Source: Kosakonia quasisacchari (GTDB taxonomy: Bacteria; Pseudomonadota; Gammaproteobacteria; Enterobacterales; Enterobacteriaceae). Taken from it: a stretch of DNA of 64,000 bases. The position numbers were made by a program, and so were the translations under genes. The stretch is taken from assembly GCF_004331415.1 (NCBI RefSeq), contig NZ_SJOP01000021.1:1-64000 (forward strand). The letters run 5' to 3'. The notes under the pieces are model-generated. The model was not told the DNA's origin, searched no databases, and saw only the letters and a program-made list of their open reading frames with translations. Of the stretch, positions 61,426 through 64,000 are shown in pieces; the stretch's first letter is position 1; every line of letters starts with the position of its first letter.

Positions 61426-62369
61426 TTCACGCTCCGTTTCATCTTCGGATCCAGCGCATCGCGCAGGCCGTCACCCAACACGTTAATCGCAATCACGGTA
61501 ATAAAAATAGCGATACCCGGCGGCATCCACAGCCACGGGCGGCGCTGAAAATCGATCAGGCTGTTGGCGGCATCCATCATGTTGCCCCACGATGGCGTGG
61601 GCGGTACCACGCCAAGCCCGAGGTAACTCAGCGCGGACTCCATCAGGATGGCGTTTGCCACCGCCATGGTCGCCATCACCACCAGAATCGGGATGGTATT
61701 TGGCAACAAGTGACCAAACAGACGGCGACGCGACGACAAGCCCAGCACTTGCGTCGCCAGCATAAAATCACGCTCGCGCAGGGAGAGAATTTGCCCGCGC
61801 ACCAGCCGCGCCAGCTTCGGCCACTCCAGCAAACTGAGCATGATAACCACCATATAGATGCGTGATTCAGCGGAGAAATCGAGCTCCGACAGCATCGCCC
61901 CGGCAACAATCAGCAGCGGTAAGCTCGGAATGGTCATCACCAGATCCGCCAGACGCATGATGAGTTTATCCGTCCAGCCGCCCGCGTAGCCGGAGACCGC
62001 GCCAAGCAGATAGCCGAGCGCCACGGAGAGCAACATGGTCAGCAGACCGATAATCAACGAAATGCGCCCGGCCAGCAGCAGGCGGGTATAGACATCACGA
62101 CCCAGAAAATCGGTGCCCAGCCAGTGCTCTGCACCGGGGGGCTTGTTGATCATCAGGGCGTCGGTGGCGTCGTTTTTCCACGGTGACCAGACCGGCCCAA
62201 TCACACACCAGACCGTCATCACCACCAGCAAAAACAGGCACAACATGGCTAAATGATTATGGCGCAGCGCTTTCCAGGCTTGCCGCCACGGTGAAGGCGT
62301 GGCCTGCGCCAGCGCCGGGATTTCCGCTTTACGAAGGCGGCGGTTGGTTGAAAAAAGCGAACCGAACAT
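61422..62369 (-). CDS. ABC transporter permease (OppC/DppC-like)
   Basis: A 315-residue membrane subunit with five to six helices. An N-terminal extended segment ends in the OppC-type WLGTDFLGRDVYTRLL motif, and the EAA loop (SLRERDFMLATQVLGLSSRR) contacts the ATPase. The start at 62369 overlaps the upstream permease stop by one base (TGATG); eleven further in-frame codons lie upstream. Confidence 0.93.
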   Translation of the reverse strand: MFGSLFSTNRRLRKAEIPALAQATPSPWRQAWKALRHNHLAMLCLFLLVVMTVWCVIGPVWSPWKNDATDALMINKPPGAEHWLGTDFLGRDVYTRLLLAGRISLIIGLLTMLLSVALGYLLGAVSGYAGGWTDKLIMRLADLVMTIPSLPLLIVAGAMLSELDFSAESRIYMVVIMLSLLEWPKLARLVRGQILSLRERDFMLATQVLGLSSRRRLFGHLLPNTIPILVVMATMAVANAILMESALSYLGLGVVPPTPSWGNMMDAANSLIDFQRRPWLWMPPGIAIFITVIAINVLGDGLRDALDPKMKRSVK

Positions 62370-63328
62370 CACGACCTCACCCGAATACGCGGATCTGCCC
62401 ACGCGTAAAGCACATCAGCAATCAGGTTGCCGAGAATGGTTAATACCGCCAGGAACAGGGTAAAGCCCATCAGCACCGGGTAATCGCGCGCCGCCAGCGA
62501 ATCGATATGAATATGCCCCGCACCCGGCCAGTTAAACACTTTTTCGGTGATAATCGCGCCCGAAAACAGCCCCGGCAGTTCAAATCCGAGCAGAGTGATA
62601 ATCGGCAGCAGTGCATTGCGCAGCGCATGTTTAAAAATCACCGTCCGTTCGCGCAGCCCTTTGGCGCGCGCGGTGCGGATAAAATCCATCTTCACCACAT
62701 CCAGCATACTGGCGCGGAAATAGCGTGTCAGACTGCCCGCCTGCAACATCACCAGCGCCAGCACCGGCAACACCAGGTGCGCCGCCACCTGCATCACCCA
62801 CGCCCAGCCGCCTTCGTCGCTGCCGGTGTTGGTCATGCCGCCGACAGGCAGCCAGTGCAGATCCACGGCAAACCACTTAATCAGCAGCAGGCAGAGGAAA
62901 AAGGTCGGAAAGGACATGGCGGCGAACACCACCACGCTCACCAGGTGATCGAACAGCGAGTTGGGTTTCAGCGCCGAGGCGATACCTACCGCCAGGCCAA
63001 TACCCCAGTAAAACACCAGCGCCACGCTTGCCAGCAGGAACGAGTTCCAGATGTACTGGTTAAGCAACTGACTCACCGGGATTTGGTATTGCAAAGAGAA
63101 GCCTAAATCACCGCGTAACAACTGGCCGAGCCAGTGCAGATAGCGGGTGAACAGCGGTTGATCGAGACCGTAAATGGCTTTCAGTTCAGCGGCGCGGGCG
63201 GCGGTCAGCGTGATGTTGCCGTCAATAAAGTCGCCCGGCGTTTTGGCAAACAGCATGAAGATAATCAGCGAAGCCAGCAGCAGCATTGGCACGGTTTGCA
63301 GCAGCCGCCTCAGGATAAAATTTCGCAT
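62369..63328 (-). CDS. ABC transporter permease (OppB/DppB-like)
   Basis: A 319-residue membrane subunit. The N-terminal MRNFILRRLLQTVPMLLLAS helix is typical of OppB proteins, as are the YLHWLGQLLRGDLGFS segment and the EAA loop MDFIRTARAKGLRE. It is the first permease after the binding-protein gene, separated from it by 47 bp. Confidence 0.93.
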   Translation of the reverse strand: MRNFILRRLLQTVPMLLLASLIIFMLFAKTPGDFIDGNITLTAARAAELKAIYGLDQPLFTRYLHWLGQLLRGDLGFSLQYQIPVSQLLNQYIWNSFLLASVALVFYWGIGLAVGIASALKPNSLFDHLVSVVVFAAMSFPTFFLCLLLIKWFAVDLHWLPVGGMTNTGSDEGGWAWVMQVAAHLVLPVLALVMLQAGSLTRYFRASMLDVVKMDFIRTARAKGLRERTVIFKHALRNALLPIITLLGFELPGLFSGAIITEKVFNWPGAGHIHIDSLAARDYPVLMGFTLFLAVLTILGNLIADVLYAWADPRIRVRS

Positions 63329-63375
63329 AGCGCTCTCATGGCAACTGCCGGGAAACCCCGGCAGTTGTGATGGTG

Positions 63376-64000
63376 TTACTTGACGATTTTCACATCCGGC
63401 AGGCTGCCGGTCAGGCCGTTATAGATATCCGGTTTAAAACCGGTGACGCGGGCGCTGCTGGCCGACAAAATCTCGCGGTTGCCCAGCAGGATCACCGGCG
63501 GATCATCCGCCAGCACTTTATACAGCTGGTGGTAAATCGGCTTACGTTTTTCCACATCCAGCACTGCGTTAGCTTCGTTAATCAGCTTATCGACCTGCGG
63601 GTTGTTATAGCCGGACTCTTTCGCTTCCGTGCTGTAGTAATCCCACACGCCGTCATGCGGATCGTTTAACGTGCTGGTGCTAAAGGAGGCAAGGTCATAA
63701 TTGCCCGCTTTACGCTGCGCCATCAGGGCGTTGAAGTCGACAACCTGTGGTTTCAGCAGCACACCAATCTGTTGCCAGTTCTCTTTGGCAATCGGGATCA
63801 GCGCGTCGTTCAGCACTTTCTTGCTCACCAGCAAGGTCAGTTCCAGGCGTTTACCGTCTTTCACGCGGATGCCGTCCGGCCCTGGTTTCCAGCCCGCGTC
63901 ATCCAGCAGTTTTTTCGCCTGCGCCGGGTCGAATTTGTACGGGTTAACCCCGTCAGTGTTATAGGCCCAGGAAATCGGCGCAATTGGCTCAATCGCCACT
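63376..64000 (-). CDS. ABC transporter substrate-binding protein (family 5), partial
   Basis: The C-terminal 208 residues or so of a periplasmic solute-binding protein of the peptide/nickel family (SBP_bac_5); the gene continues past the right edge. The NPYKFDPAQAKKLLDDAGW and LIPIAKENWQQIGV segments and the end YNGLTGSLPDVKIVK fit this family. It is the promoter-proximal gene of the importer. The ligand could be a peptide or a related compound and cannot be read from this part. Confidence 0.9.
   Translation of the reverse strand, partial: VAIEPIAPISWAYNTDGVNPYKFDPAQAKKLLDDAGWKPGPDGIRVKDGKRLELTLLVSKKVLNDALIPIAKENWQQIGVLLKPQVVDFNALMAQRKAGNYDLASFSTSTLNDPHDGVWDYYSTEAKESGYNNPQVDKLINEANAVLDVEKRKPIYHQLYKVLADDPPVILLGNREILSASSARVTGFKPDIYNGLTGSLPDVKIVK

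Overview
The window is chromosomal DNA of a member of the Enterobacteriaceae. Gene content and order (tdh-kbl-hldD ... coaD-mutM-rpmGB-radC-coaBC-dut-slmA-pyrE-rph-yicC ... gmk-rpoZ-spoT-trmH-recG-xanP-yicH-yicIJ-selC) match the E. coli backbone closely. The lipopolysaccharide core locus, however, is of the Klebsiella kind (wabN, waaQ, wabG, wabH, waaE). This suggests a Klebsiella/Enterobacter/Kosakonia-like genus; the sequence alone does not let me name the species.

Layout. 1-2.3 kb: threonine catabolism (tdh, kbl). 2.5-17 kb: LPS inner and outer core synthesis. hldD-waaF-waaC is followed by an A+T-rich module of two unassigned glycosyltransferases and the O-antigen ligase, a transposase remnant, wabN on the opposite strand, then waaQ-wabG-wabH-glycosyltransferase-waaA-waaE-coaD. 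17-41.3 kb: housekeeping genes for DNA repair, ribosomal proteins L33/L28, CoA and pyrimidine synthesis, ppGpp metabolism, tRNA modification, xanthine uptake and alpha-xyloside use. One clear insertion, a Tat-exported SMP-30 protein, lies between slmA and pyrE. 41.6 kb: the selenocysteine tRNA gene selC, a classical island integration site.

41.7-57 kb is accessory. Just after selC lie a stand-alone domain resembling the EcoRII N-terminal DNA-binding domain, a ribbon-helix-helix protein with a paired palindromic operator, and a SymE-type toxin. Then come an old yellow enzyme, a LuxR-type regulator beside 0.85 kb of A+T-rich DNA, an AbrB-family membrane protein, a decayed vapBC toxin-antitoxin pair, a DapA-like/B3-B4/XRE-cupin locus, a Bcr/CflA efflux pump, a cupin, a Fic-domain regulator, a WYL regulator and several oxidoreductases. 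58-64 kb: a zinc alcohol dehydrogenase and a five-gene peptide-type ABC importer whose binding-protein gene runs off the right edge.

The most striking signal is upstream of the Fic gene at 52.1-52.3 kb. Five direct copies and one inverted copy of an ATGGGCCG-type motif are spaced 20-22 bp apart and overlap a plausible promoter. The protein downstream has an N-terminal winged helix and a Fic motif in which the catalytic histidine is replaced by glutamine. This looks like a self-regulating DNA-binding Fic system inserted after a truncated gene.
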